Shown: positions 16,101-23,613, counted from the first letter of the stretch. The stretch: DNA of 23,791 nt from an uncultured Cryomorphaceae bacterium (GCA_937900215.1 CALCFH010000141.1:1-23791), one strand, 5' to 3'. Notes: a model not told the origin generated them from the sequence alone. A program made the numbers and translations.

Positions 16101-16529
16101 ATGACAATTCAAGAAATTCAAAGCGAAATAGAAGAGGAGTTTGGTTTTTTCGACGATTGGATGGACAAATACGAACATCTCATTGGCCTTGGAAAAGACC
16201 TTCCTCTCATTGATCCACAGTTCAAAACCGAAGAGCACATTATTAAAGGATGTCAAAGTCAGGTTTGGCTTCATGCTGAGTTGGAAGATGGAAAGCTATT
16301 CTATACAGCAGACAGCGATGCCATTATTACCAAAGGCGTAATCTCGCTGCTTATCCGCTCTTTTAATGCCCAAACTCCTGATGCCATTTTAGAAGCCAGC
16401 ACTGATTTTATCGATCGCATTGGCCTCAAAGATCACCTTTCACCTACCCGTGCAAACGGACTAGTGAGCATGGTGAAACAGATGAAATTTTATGCCCTTG
16501 CCTTTAAGGCACAAAAGCAAAATACTTGA
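16101..16529 (+). CDS. sufE: Cysteine desulfuration (sulfur acceptor) protein SufE
   Basis: SufE takes the persulfide from SufS and delivers it to SufB. The 142-residue protein carries its sulfur-accepting cysteine at position 51 in IIKGCQSQVW, the same numbering as in E. coli SufE. The N-terminal helix (DDWMDKYEHLIGLGKDLP) and the conserved GLKDHLSPTRANGL segment near the C terminus also fit. The TGA stop lies 2 nt before the ATG of the DUF59 gene. Confidence 0.97.
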   Translation: MTIQEIQSEIEEEFGFFDDWMDKYEHLIGLGKDLPLIDPQFKTEEHIIKGCQSQVWLHAELEDGKLFYTADSDAIITKGVISLLIRSFNAQTPDAILEASTDFIDRIGLKDHLSPTRANGLVSMVKQMKFYALAFKAQKQNT

Positions 16530-16531
16530 GT

Positions 16532-16852
16532 ATGGAAGAAAATCGCATGCAGCAAATTGGCGAAGATGTAGTAGACGTTTTGCGCGGGATTTACGATCCG
16601 GAAATTCCGGTTGATATCTATGAGTTGGGATTGATCTACGACGTAAAAGTAAGCGATGAAGGCGATGTTCATATTCTTATGACTCTTACCTCTCCCAATT
16701 GTCCTGTAGCGGAATCGCTTCCCCAAGAAGTGAAGTTGAAAACTCAAAGTTTAAAAGAGGTGAGAGAGGCAGAGGTAGAAATCACCTTTGATCCACCTTG
16801 GACAAAAGATATGATGAGTGAGGTAGCAAAACTTGAATTGGGAATGTTCTAA
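16532..16852 (+). CDS. DUF59/MIP18-family Fe-S assembly factor (SufT-like)
   Basis: This small protein of 106 residues belongs to the MIP18/DUF59 family, whose members help mature or deliver Fe-S clusters. Family signatures are clear: DPEIPVDIYELGLIYD, MTLTSPNCPVAESLP with the conserved reactive cysteine, and the terminal FDPPWTKDMMSEVAKLELG. I place the start at the ATG at 16532; a TTG two codons earlier at 16526 is possible but less likely. It sits between sufE and DUF2480 and is clearly in the suf transcript. Bacteroidota often carry it here; the exact role (SufT-like versus carrier) is not settled by sequence. Confidence 0.93.
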   Translation: MEENRMQQIGEDVVDVLRGIYDPEIPVDIYELGLIYDVKVSDEGDVHILMTLTSPNCPVAESLPQEVKLKTQSLKEVREAEVEITFDPPWTKDMMSEVAKLELGMF

Positions 16853-16853
16853 T

Positions 16854-17357
16854 ATGGAAGAAAGCATTCGCAATAGAGTAGAGGAAAGCGGGCTTATTAC
16901 TCTGGATTTAGAAAGGGCCTTTGCCATAGAGAATCCAGTTTTGTTTGATTTAGCCGAATATCTAGAACAAGGCTTTCTGCTGCGCGAAAAAGTCTTTCGT
17001 CTGGCTTTACAGCAAATGGATGTTAGTCCTTTCGAGAATAAAGAAGTGGCTCTTTTCTGTTCTACCGATGCCATTGTGCCCCTGTGGAGTTGGATGCTGG
17101 TTGGCCTTCGTCTAGGTGAAGTTGCCAAAGGAATTCATCACGCTTCGGCAGAGGAAGTATACGAGCGTTTGTTTTTGAAGGCCATAGAAGACTTAGATCC
17201 GGCAGAATACACAGACCAAAGAGTTATAGTAAAGGGCTGTTCCGAAAAGGTACCCAGCTCCGCTTATCTTGCTTTGAGTTTAAAGCTCAAGCCTGTAGTA
17301 AAAAGTCTGTTGTTTGGAGAAGCATGCTCTTCGGTTCCCCTGTTTAAGCGCAGATAG
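16854..17357 (+). CDS. DUF2480 family protein, last gene of the suf operon
   Basis: This soluble protein of 167 residues (MEESIRNRVEESGLITLDLE...) resembles the Bacteroidota-restricted DUF2480 family, which has no known function as far as I am aware. There is no signal peptide or membrane segment. It has three cysteines in motif-like settings: Cys69 (FCSTDAIVPLW), Cys129 (VKGCSEKVPSSAY) and Cys158 (GEACSSVPLFK). The start ATG at 16854 is 1 nt after the DUF59 stop; an upstream in-frame start at 16833 would overlap that gene and is less likely. Its place at the end of suf suggests a role in cluster assembly or repair (inference). It ends 1 nt before the convergent lspA. Confidence 0.88.
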   Translation: MEESIRNRVEESGLITLDLERAFAIENPVLFDLAEYLEQGFLLREKVFRLALQQMDVSPFENKEVALFCSTDAIVPLWSWMLVGLRLGEVAKGIHHASAEEVYERLFLKAIEDLDPAEYTDQRVIVKGCSEKVPSSAYLALSLKLKPVVKSLLFGEACSSVPLFKRR

Positions 17358-17358
17358 C

Positions 17359-17949
17359 TTATTTCGGAAAAGCGTGTTTTTGGAAGAGCAGCAGCAATCC
17401 CACTCCGCAAGAAATGCTAAAATCGGCTAGATTAAAGATCGGACTAAAAAAGACGAAGTAATCGCCGCCCCATATTGGAAGCCAATCCGGCAAGAATCCT
17501 TTAAAGAGAGGGAAGTAAAGCATATCTACCACCTTACCGTGCAGAAATCCGGCGTAGCCTCCTCCTTCGGGCATGAAGCTCGCCACTTGATCTATACTAT
17601 GATCGAAGAACAAACCGTAAAAGGCACTGTCTAGAATATTTCCAGCCGCACCAGCAAGGATGAGCGCTACGGCCGTAATGGCGGCTTTATGTACCTTCTG
17701 TTTTACCAAATTGCGAAGCCATATGAACATGGCGCCCACGGCTATAATCCTGAAAACACTCAAGAGCAATTTGCCATAGGAGCCTCCCAACTCAATGCCG
17801 AAAGCCATTCCAGGATTCTCGGTGAAGTGAAGAATAAACCAATCGGCTATCTTAATCTCTTCTCCCATTTCGAAATGGGTTTTAATCCAAATCTTGAGGG
17901 CTTGATCTGCTAAAAGAACAAGAAATACGATGAATAAGGGCTTGCGCAA
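17359..17949 (-). CDS. lspA: Lipoprotein signal peptidase (signal peptidase II), TTG start
   Basis: LspA cleaves the signal peptide of prolipoproteins at the lipid-modified cysteine in the inner membrane. The 196-residue protein has about four membrane segments. Family landmarks are Asp15 in the first helix (LLADQALKIWIK), ENPGMAFGI (44-52), GGAGNILDS-like AAGNILDS (101-108), and the catalytic aspartates Asp142 (GKVVDMLYF) and Asp176 (FNLADFS). No ATG fits: the next Met in frame would delete the first helix. The start is therefore the TTG at 17949, 1 nt after the stop of the dksA-like gene, suggesting it relies on coupling with that gene. Confidence 0.95.
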   Translation of the reverse strand: MRKPLFIVFLVLLADQALKIWIKTHFEMGEEIKIADWFILHFTENPGMAFGIELGGSYGKLLLSVFRIIAVGAMFIWLRNLVKQKVHKAAITAVALILAGAAGNILDSAFYGLFFDHSIDQVASFMPEGGGYAGFLHGKVVDMLYFPLFKGFLPDWLPIWGGDYFVFFSPIFNLADFSISCGVGLLLLFQKHAFPK

Positions 17950-17950
17950 T

Positions 17951-18328
17951 TTATTGCTTGTTCTTTGCCTCTATACTGAGGGTTGCGTGAGGTACGAGTC
18001 TAAGTCTTTCTTTACTGATGAGCTTTCCGGTTACGCGGCAAAGACCATAGGTTTTGTTTTGTACTCTAAGCAGAGCGTTTTTCAGATCGCGAATGAACTT
18101 CTCTTGACGAGAGGCCAATTGAGAATTGGCTTCTTTGCTCATCGTATCCCATCCTTCTTCAAAAGCCTTAAATGTAGGCGAGGTATCGTCTGTACCGTTG
18201 TTTCTGTCGTTGGCGAAGTTTTCCTTCAACACCAATAAATCGGCCTCAGCTTTTTTTATTTTCTCTGTTATAAGGATGCGGAATTCATTCAATTCCTCAT
18301 CTGAAAACCGTAATCTCTCTTCAGACAT
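17951..18328 (-). CDS. TraR/DksA-family transcription factor with degenerate zinc finger
   Basis: Proteins of this family bind in the secondary channel of RNA polymerase and modulate initiation. The 125-residue protein has an N-terminal coiled coil with acidic residues and a C-terminal segment YGLCRVTGKLISKERLRLVPHATLSIEAK. Only one cysteine remains where the four-cysteine zinc finger of E. coli DksA would be; this is common in Bacteroidota members. It lies 40 nt after the ileS stop with its own TAnnTTTG box, and is followed directly by lspA. Confidence 0.92.
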   Translation of the reverse strand: MSEERLRFSDEELNEFRILITEKIKKAEADLLVLKENFANDRNNGTDDTSPTFKAFEEGWDTMSKEANSQLASRQEKFIRDLKNALLRVQNKTYGLCRVTGKLISKERLRLVPHATLSIEAKNKQ

Positions 18329-18356
18329 AGTTCAAATCATATAAATAGTAAACGTG

Positions 18357-18364
18357 CAAAAGTA
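18357..18364 (-). promoter_or_regulatory. Predicted promoter -7 box for dksA-like-lspA
   Basis: The minus strand reads TACTTTTG, an exact TAnnTTTG match, placed between the ileS stop (18369) and the dksA-like ATG (18328). It would give a leader of roughly 25 nt. The -33 element, which would fall inside the 3' end of ileS, is not convincing. Confidence 0.45.
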
Positions 18365-18368
18365 AGTT

Positions 18369-21300
18369 TTAGGTTGAAGCCTTCTGTATTATTATTTGAA
18401 CACTTCTTTCTTCTAATTCTGTTGCGAAACTAGTAGAGTCTAAATTGAACTTTCGTTCTATAGAAACGCCTAAAACTTCTTCTTTAATATACTCCTGGTG
18501 GTCTGCTAAGGCCTCCCAAATTTCATCTTCTGCCTGCAATTCAATCGAAATCCGATCGGTTACATCCAAACCGGAATCTTTCCTCAGATTCTGTACTCGG
18601 TTTACCAATTCGCGGGCAATGCCTTCCTTCCAAAGTGCTGGAGTCATTTTTATATCCAATGCAACCGTGGTATCTCCTTCGGAAGCTACTAACCAACCGG
18701 GAATGTCTTGTGCCAATATTTCTAAATCGCCTACTTCTAATACAAAAGAACTCTCTCCAAGGTTCAATTCATACGATTGATTTCTTTCATAAGCGGCAAT
18801 GGCGTCTTTGTCCATACCTGCTACCGCAGCGGTAAGTTGCTTCATTCTTGCACCAATACGTGGACCCAATTGCTTGAAATTGGGCTTCGCCTTTTTAACG
18901 ATCAATCCGCTGGTGTCTGTGAGAAACTCCAGTTCTTTCACATTCAATTCGGCCTTGATGATATCCGCAACCGACTCTAGCGATGCTTTCTGACTTTCGT
19001 CTAAAATAGGCACCACCAATTTGCTCAGCGGCTGACGTACACGAATGCGTTCTTTTTTGCGGATGCCTAGGCTTAGCGATGTAATATCCTGTGCCTTGCG
19101 CATCCTCCACTGTAAATCGGCATCTATTCTACTCAGATCTGCAATAGGGAAATCGGCATGGTGTACAGACTCTGCTTTGGATTTAGAGGTAGCCGAGTTT
19201 AAATCCATATACAAACGATCGCTGTAAAAAGGTGCGATGGGAGAACTCAGAATGGCCAAGGTTTCGAGGCATTCGTAAAGGGTTGAATAAGCTGCTTGCT
19301 TATCCGGACCATATGCTCCTTTCCAGAATCTTCTTCGGCTCAAACGCACATACCAATTGCTCAGATTCTCAGTAGTGAAGTACTGAATAGCACGCGCAGC
19401 GCGGGTAGGTTCATACTCGGTATAGGCCAGATCTACTTCTTGAATTAAGCTGTGTAATTCAGAAAGAATCCATCGATCCAACTCAGAGCGATGCTCTTCC
19501 GGACAAGGTTCAGAATAATCAAATCCGTCTAAATTGGCATACAGCGCATAAAAAGCATAGGTATTGTACAAAGTGCCGAAGAATTTGCGCTGCACTTCCT
19601 CAATTCCATCGGTATCGAAACGTAGATTATCCCAGGGTTGCGCATTGGAAACCATATACCAACGAGTGGCATCGCTTCCGTACTTCGACATAATTTCGAA
19701 TGGGTCGGCGGCATTTCCGAGACGCTTCGACATTTTGGCTCCATTCTTATCTAGAACCAATCCGTTTGAAACCACATTCTTATAGGCAGGACTATCAAAA
19801 ACCAAAGTAGCAATGGCGTGCAGTGTATAGAACCAACCACGGGTTTGGTCTACGCCTTCAGCGATGAAATCGGCTGGAAAAGCCTTTTCAAACAGCGCCT
19901 TGTTTTCGAAAGGATAATGCCATTGTGCGTAGGGCATACTTCCCGAATCGAACCAAACATCTATGAGATCTGCTTCGCGTTTCATGGGCTCACCCTTAGA
20001 CGAAACCAATACAATGCGGTCTGCATACGGACGATGAAGATCTACCGCATCGTAGTTGGATTCGGAGAAATCATTGGGAGTAAAATCTTTCAAAGGATTT
20101 TCATCCATTATTCCCGCCGCAACCGACTTTTCTATTTCCATCTTCAGCTCTTCGAGAGAACCTATAGATTTGTATTCCGATCCATCTTCTGAACTCCAGA
20201 TAGGAAGGGGAATGCCCCAGAATCTACTTCTACTTAAATTCCAATCGTTGAGGTTTTGCAACCAATTTCCAAATCGGCCTTCCCCCGTTGCCTTGGGTTT
20301 CCAATTGATCTTGGCATTGTTCACCAACATTTTATCGCGTACCGCCGTAGCGCGTATAAACCAAGAATCGAGCGGATAGTATAAAATGGGTTTATCCGTA
20401 CGCCAGCAGTGTGGATAGCTGTGAACGTATTTCTCCACTTTAAAAGCACGGTTGGCTTCTTTTAGGTGGATGGCAATTTCTACATCGGCAGAACGCTCAG
20501 GGGCTTCGCCCTCCGCATAATACTCGTTTTTCACATACATGCCCGCCCAAGGTCCCATTTGAGACACAAACTTTCCTTGAAGGTCAACCAACGGGGTGGG
20601 GTTTCCATTTGCATCGAGCACCAAGAGAGGAGGTATTCCGGCGGTTTGTGCCACGCGGGCATCGTCGGCACCAAAAGTGGGAGCAATATGCACTATGCCC
20701 GTTCCGTCTTCGGTGCTCACAAAATCTCCACTGATTACGCGGAAGGCGGCTTCTGGATTTTCATAAGGCAAGGCCATATCCAGCAATTGCTCATAGGATA
20801 AATTCACCAAACTTTCGCCCTTCAACGACTGAAGCTTGCGCCAAGGAATGAGCTTGTCTCCTTCTTTATAGGAGTGGAAGTCGGCATTTTCGGCCTCGGC
20901 TGAGAAATAGGCAGAAAGACGCGCTTCGGCTAAGAGATAGCGTCCTTTTTTAAAGGTATACGGATTGATGCTTTCTACAAGACAGTAATCGATTTTATTT
21001 CCAACGGCCAAAGCAGTGTTGGATGGAAGCGTCCAAGGAGTGGTAGTCCATGCGAGAACAAAGGTTTCCTCAGCGCCGAAAAGCTTGGTTTTTTGCTCGG
21101 TGTCCTTTAGGAGGAATTGAGCCACCATGCTGGTGTCTTTCACATCGCGGTAGCAACCGGGCTGATTGAGCTCATGCGAACTGAGGCCCGTTCCGGCTTT
21201 GGGAGAATAGGGTTGAATGGTGTAGCCCTTGTACATCAGGTCTTTTTCCCAAAGTTGTTTGAGCAACCACCAAACCGTTTCTATGTATTTAGTTTTATAA

Positions 21301-21752
21301 GTGATATAGGGATCCTCCATATCCACCCAATAGCCCATTTGCCGGGTAAGTTCATTCCAATGATCGGTATAGCGCATTACGGCAGTGCGGCAGGCCTGAT
21401 TGTATTCTTCAATGCTTAGCTTTTTGCCGATGTCTTCTTTGGTGATACCCAATTCTTTTTCCACCCCCAATTCGATGGGTAGTCCATGGGTGTCCCATCC
21501 CGCTTTGCGGATTACCTTTTTGCCCTTGAGCGTTTGGTATCTGCAGAAGAGATCTTTAATGGTTCTGGAAAGCACATGGTGAATACCGGGCATACCATTC
21601 GCTGAAGGAGGTCCTTCATAGAAGATAAAAGGCTCGTTGGCGTTGCGCAGTTCTACCGATTGCTCGAAGGTTTTATGCTTCTCCCAATAGGCGAGAACCT
21701 CTTGGTGTATTTGAGTGAGGTTTAAACCCTTGTATTCTTTGTACAGTTTCAT
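18369..21752 (-). CDS. ileS: Isoleucyl-tRNA synthetase, type 2 (IleRS2)
   Basis: This enzyme charges tRNA-Ile with isoleucine and edits mischarged valine. Its 1127 residues match the longer, eukaryote-like type 2 enzymes rather than the ~930-residue E. coli type. The HIGH signature, normally HxGH, reads GIHH at residues 56-59 (SANGMPGIHHVLSR), with Gly and His swapped at positions 1 and 3. The second signature is KMSKR at 673-677. The editing domain includes AWTTTPWTLPSNTALAV and DGTGIVHIAPTFGADD. The C-terminal half has the WYVRLSRRRFWKG anticodon-domain region. I chose the ATG at 21752 (MKLYKEYKGLNL), since the TTG at 21791 adds 13 unlikely residues. No canonical promoter is visible upstream. 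Confidence 0.97.
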   Translation of the reverse strand: MKLYKEYKGLNLTQIHQEVLAYWEKHKTFEQSVELRNANEPFIFYEGPPSANGMPGIHHVLSRTIKDLFCRYQTLKGKKVIRKAGWDTHGLPIELGVEKELGITKEDIGKKLSIEEYNQACRTAVMRYTDHWNELTRQMGYWVDMEDPYITYKTKYIETVWWLLKQLWEKDLMYKGYTIQPYSPKAGTGLSSHELNQPGCYRDVKDTSMVAQFLLKDTEQKTKLFGAEETFVLAWTTTPWTLPSNTALAVGNKIDYCLVESINPYTFKKGRYLLAEARLSAYFSAEAENADFHSYKEGDKLIPWRKLQSLKGESLVNLSYEQLLDMALPYENPEAAFRVISGDFVSTEDGTGIVHIAPTFGADDARVAQTAGIPPLLVLDANGNPTPLVDLQGKFVSQMGPWAGMYVKNEYYAEGEAPERSADVEIAIHLKEANRAFKVEKYVHSYPHCWRTDKPILYYPLDSWFIRATAVRDKMLVNNAKINWKPKATGEGRFGNWLQNLNDWNLSRSRFWGIPLPIWSSEDGSEYKSIGSLEELKMEIEKSVAAGIMDENPLKDFTPNDFSESNYDAVDLHRPYADRIVLVSSKGEPMKREADLIDVWFDSGSMPYAQWHYPFENKALFEKAFPADFIAEGVDQTRGWFYTLHAIATLVFDSPAYKNVVSNGLVLDKNGAKMSKRLGNAADPFEIMSKYGSDATRWYMVSNAQPWDNLRFDTDGIEEVQRKFFGTLYNTYAFYALYANLDGFDYSEPCPEEHRSELDRWILSELHSLIQEVDLAYTEYEPTRAARAIQYFTTENLSNWYVRLSRRRFWKGAYGPDKQAAYSTLYECLETLAILSSPIAPFYSDRLYMDLNSATSKSKAESVHHADFPIADLSRIDADLQWRMRKAQDITSLSLGIRKKERIRVRQPLSKLVVPILDESQKASLESVADIIKAELNVKELEFLTDTSGLIVKKAKPNFKQLGPRIGARMKQLTAAVAGMDKDAIAAYERNQSYELNLGESSFVLEVGDLEILAQDIPGWLVASEGDTTVALDIKMTPALWKEGIARELVNRVQNLRKDSGLDVTDRISIELQAEDEIWEALADHQEYIKEEVLGVSIERKFNLDSTSFATELEERSVQIIIQKAST

Positions 21753-21820
21753 GAGGCCGAGTGAAATGAGCCGCGAATTTACGGATTGCAATTGGGCTAT
21801 GATTCATGGGTGTTTTGTGG

Positions 21821-21876
21821 AAAAGTGGATAGTGAAAAGTGGATAGTGAAAAGTGGATAGTGAAAAGTGAAAAGTG
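21821..21876. repeat. Tandem repeat: three 14-bp units then two 7-bp units
   Basis: AAAAGTGGATAGTG occurs three times without mismatch (21821-21834, 21835-21848, 21849-21862), followed by two AAAAGTG (21863-21876) and one AAAAATG. The 14-mer is itself two heptamers of the form GTGRAWA. There are no unique spacers, so it is a microsatellite-like array and not CRISPR. Confidence 0.95.
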
Positions 21877-21887
21877 AAAAATGCATG

Positions 21888-21908
21888 GCTGCAGTCAATG
21901 GGTTTCCA
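21888..21908 (+). repeat. 21-bp direct repeat, copy A
   Basis: GCTGCA, four bases (GTCA), then ATGGGTTTCCA. Copy B at 22708-22728 has the same blocks with TTCT between them, so 19 of 21 positions agree. Both copies lie beside GTGRAWA heptamers. Confidence 0.75.
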
Positions 21909-22102
21909 TTAGAGCTTTGAAATACTACAATAAACTCAAATGCTTCTTAAATAGAATAGACGCAACAGCAAATCATTGAAGCTTTCGCAAGCGGTATGCT
22001 TTTACTAGATTTCTATGCTAATGATCAAGAGTTAGAGTTTTCAACCTACATCATCTGGCAAGCATAGCTTGGGAAATCCGTATTCAATTAAACGCTCTCT
22101 AC

Positions 22103-22624
22103 ATGAAGTTTCAGACGAACATCGCCCTTTCATTCTTTTTGTTTTGTTCTCCCTTACTTGGAATGAGCCAAGGAAAGCTTACCGACGAGGATTTGTTCAA
22201 TCAAGTCGTTACCGATTTCCGTGAGTCTATAGCCACCAAGGATAGCCTTCGATTCAATGCCCTCTTTTTTAGCGAGGCGGTAGCCTTTGTTGGAATTATG
22301 TCGAAAGAAACCGAATGGTCTATTAAGAAGGATTATGCCGAATTTGAAGGAATAGCGGTTTCCAATCACAGAAAGTTCATCCGAGAGATCTGCCTTTCGA
22401 ATAAAGAACAAAGGGAGGAGTTCTACAAAGTGAAAACCACCTCCAACCAAACCATTGGCTCTATCTCCTTTGACTACGCTTATTTTTCAGGAGATCGGAT
22501 GATTCAATGGGGAAGTGAAAAATGGAATTTGGTAAAGGTGGGAGAAACATGGCTGATTACCGATGTGATCTTCTCCATACGCTTTCCAGAGGTTGAAGCT
22601 TTCCCTTACGGAGGGATTAAGTGA
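22103..22624 (+). CDS. Secreted NTF2-like (SnoaL/DUF4440-type) hypothetical protein
   Basis: The protein has 173 residues with a signal peptide (MKFQTNIALSFFLFCSPLLG, cut near MSQG). The mature part has the pattern of small NTF2-like fold proteins: an N-terminal helix (EDLFNQVVTDFRESIATKD), a segment RFNALFFSEAVAFVG, and C-terminal strands with GSEKWNLVKVGETWLITDVIFSIR. The W-x-L-V-K-x-G-x-x-W-L-I-x-D pattern is typical of DUF4440/SnoaL-like domains. No catalytic residues can be named and the function is unknown; the protein is probably periplasmic. The TGA stop lies inside the first heptamer of a degenerate repeat array. The gene is flanked on both sides by the same repeats and no clear promoter is visible. 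Confidence 0.85.
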   Translation: MKFQTNIALSFFLFCSPLLGMSQGKLTDEDLFNQVVTDFRESIATKDSLRFNALFFSEAVAFVGIMSKETEWSIKKDYAEFEGIAVSNHRKFIREICLSNKEQREEFYKVKTTSNQTIGSISFDYAYFSGDRMIQWGSEKWNLVKVGETWLITDVIFSIRFPEVEAFPYGGIK

Positions 22625-22662
22625 ATAGTTATAAGCGAATAGTGGAAAGCGGAATGCGATAA
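22621..22662. repeat. Degenerate heptamer array downstream of the NTF2-like gene
   Basis: Read in sevens from 22621: GTGAATA, GTTATAA, GCGAATA, GTGGAAA, GCGGAAT, GCGATAA. These follow the GTGRAWA form of the array at 21821-21876, but worn by mutation. The first unit supplies the TGA stop codon of the upstream gene. Confidence 0.6.
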
Positions 22663-22707
22663 GGGGGTTCTTCCAATCTATTTATGCTGCGCTTGGCTTC
22701 GTGTGAA

Positions 22708-22728
22708 GCTGCATTCTATGGGTTTCCA
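22708..22728 (+). repeat. 21-bp direct repeat, copy B
   Basis: The second copy of the repeat at 21888-21908 (19 of 21 identical), 46 bp after a degenerate heptamer array. The two copies bracket the NTF2-like gene in the same orientation, 820 bp apart. Confidence 0.7.
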
Positions 22729-22826
22729 ATTCAAGGCTATCCTTCGTAAATGTTAAACAAATGCAATTTCTGAACAAAAATGAGTGGGGCTGCGTTGAAA
22801 TCAAAAACCCTGAAAACCCCCCATTT

Positions 22827-23603
22827 ATGAAGAGAATCTCCCTCTTATTTCTAGTTCTCATGGCCTTCACAGCTTGTGAGAAGGAAGACGATCTGAACCC
22901 CACTAGCATGAGTCGCGAAGACTTGCTTACTACTTTAACCTTATCCAATGGATTAAGAATAACAGAGTTTGTGGAAGATGGAGCCGATATGACCTCGGAT
23001 TTTAATCCGTATGTATTCGATTTTGAAACCAATGATACGGTTACAGCTACAAAGGGAAGCGAGACCATCAATGGTACCTACTCGGTTTTTCTAGACGATG
23101 GGCGCAAGGAATTGAGGATGAATTTCCCCACGACTTCAGCATTGTATGAGCTGAGCGACGATTGGTACTTTATCTCTGCAAATGAAACAGGCCTTCGCTT
23201 TGCAGATGGGGGCGATGTGCTTTGGTTTCAAACGGCTGGAAGCATATCCAATCCACCTCCCACACCAGGCATGAATCAGGCCGATCTTATCGCAACGATG
23301 ATCAGTCCGAATGGATTGCGCATTACCAAGTTCACAGAAGATGGAACCGATATGACTACTCTGTTTAGTCCGTACTTATTTGTATTTCAATCGAACGGTA
23401 GTGTGAGCGCTTCAAAAACAGGCGAAATAGTAAACGGAACCTATTCTGTCTTTACCGATGACGGAAGAGTTGAATTGAGGATGAGCTTCCCCATTAATTC
23501 GGCTTTGAGCGAGTTAAGAGACGATTGGTATTTTAGCAAACTCAATGGCAATGTGCTTCGCTTTGCAGATGCAGGAGATGTGTTGAGCTTTGAATTGCAA
23601 TAA
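22827..23603 (+). CDS. Lipoprotein with two tandem copies of a ~105-residue beta-rich domain
   Basis: The protein has 258 residues. It begins MKRISLLFLVLMAFTACEKED, with a lipobox ending in Cys17 followed by Glu, so it should be lipidated after LspA cleavage. Two copies of one domain follow, about 60% identical by hand alignment. Shared blocks include NGLRIT, DMT, NGTYSVF-x-DDGR-x-ELRM, DDWYF and LRFAD-x-GDVL. They look like the small lipocalin-like beta domains common in Bacteroidota lipoproteins (inference). The start at 22827 is chosen because it yields a clean lipoprotein signal; the in-frame ATG at 22761 adds 22 polar residues. It is followed after 10 nt by another exported protein, probably in one transcript. 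Confidence 0.88.
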   Translation: MKRISLLFLVLMAFTACEKEDDLNPTSMSREDLLTTLTLSNGLRITEFVEDGADMTSDFNPYVFDFETNDTVTATKGSETINGTYSVFLDDGRKELRMNFPTTSALYELSDDWYFISANETGLRFADGGDVLWFQTAGSISNPPPTPGMNQADLIATMISPNGLRITKFTEDGTDMTTLFSPYLFVFQSNGSVSASKTGEIVNGTYSVFTDDGRVELRMSFPINSALSELRDDWYFSKLNGNVLRFADAGDVLSFELQ

Positions 23604-23613
23604 ATAAAATAGA

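Larger units (their letters stand above)
21753..22102. other. Gene-poor intergenic region between ileS and the NTF2-like gene
   Basis: About 350 bp with no convincing gene. It holds a heptamer-based tandem repeat (21821-21876), one copy of a 21-bp dispersed repeat (21888-21908) and a 23-codon ORF (21996-22067, MLLLDFYANDQ...) that may be a gene remnant. I found no TAnnTTTG promoter on either strand here. Confidence 0.7.

Noticed and set aside
17951..18052. Loss of the zinc-finger cysteines in the DksA-like protein as a sign of a broken gene
   Set aside because: The frame is intact and single-cysteine versions with this VTGK...VPHATLSI segment are usual in Bacteroidota.
21753..21791. Start of ileS at the TTG at 21791
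   Set aside because: The 13 added residues are unlike IleRS N termini, while the ATG at 21752 gives the usual K-x-Y-KEYKGLNL beginning.
21821..21883. The tandem repeat as a CRISPR array
   Set aside because: Units are directly adjacent 7- and 14-mers without unique spacers, and no cas gene is present.
22696..22709. Hairpin GCTTC-GTGT-GAAGC as a terminator for the NTF2-like gene
   Set aside because: The stem is only 5 bp and no T tract follows.
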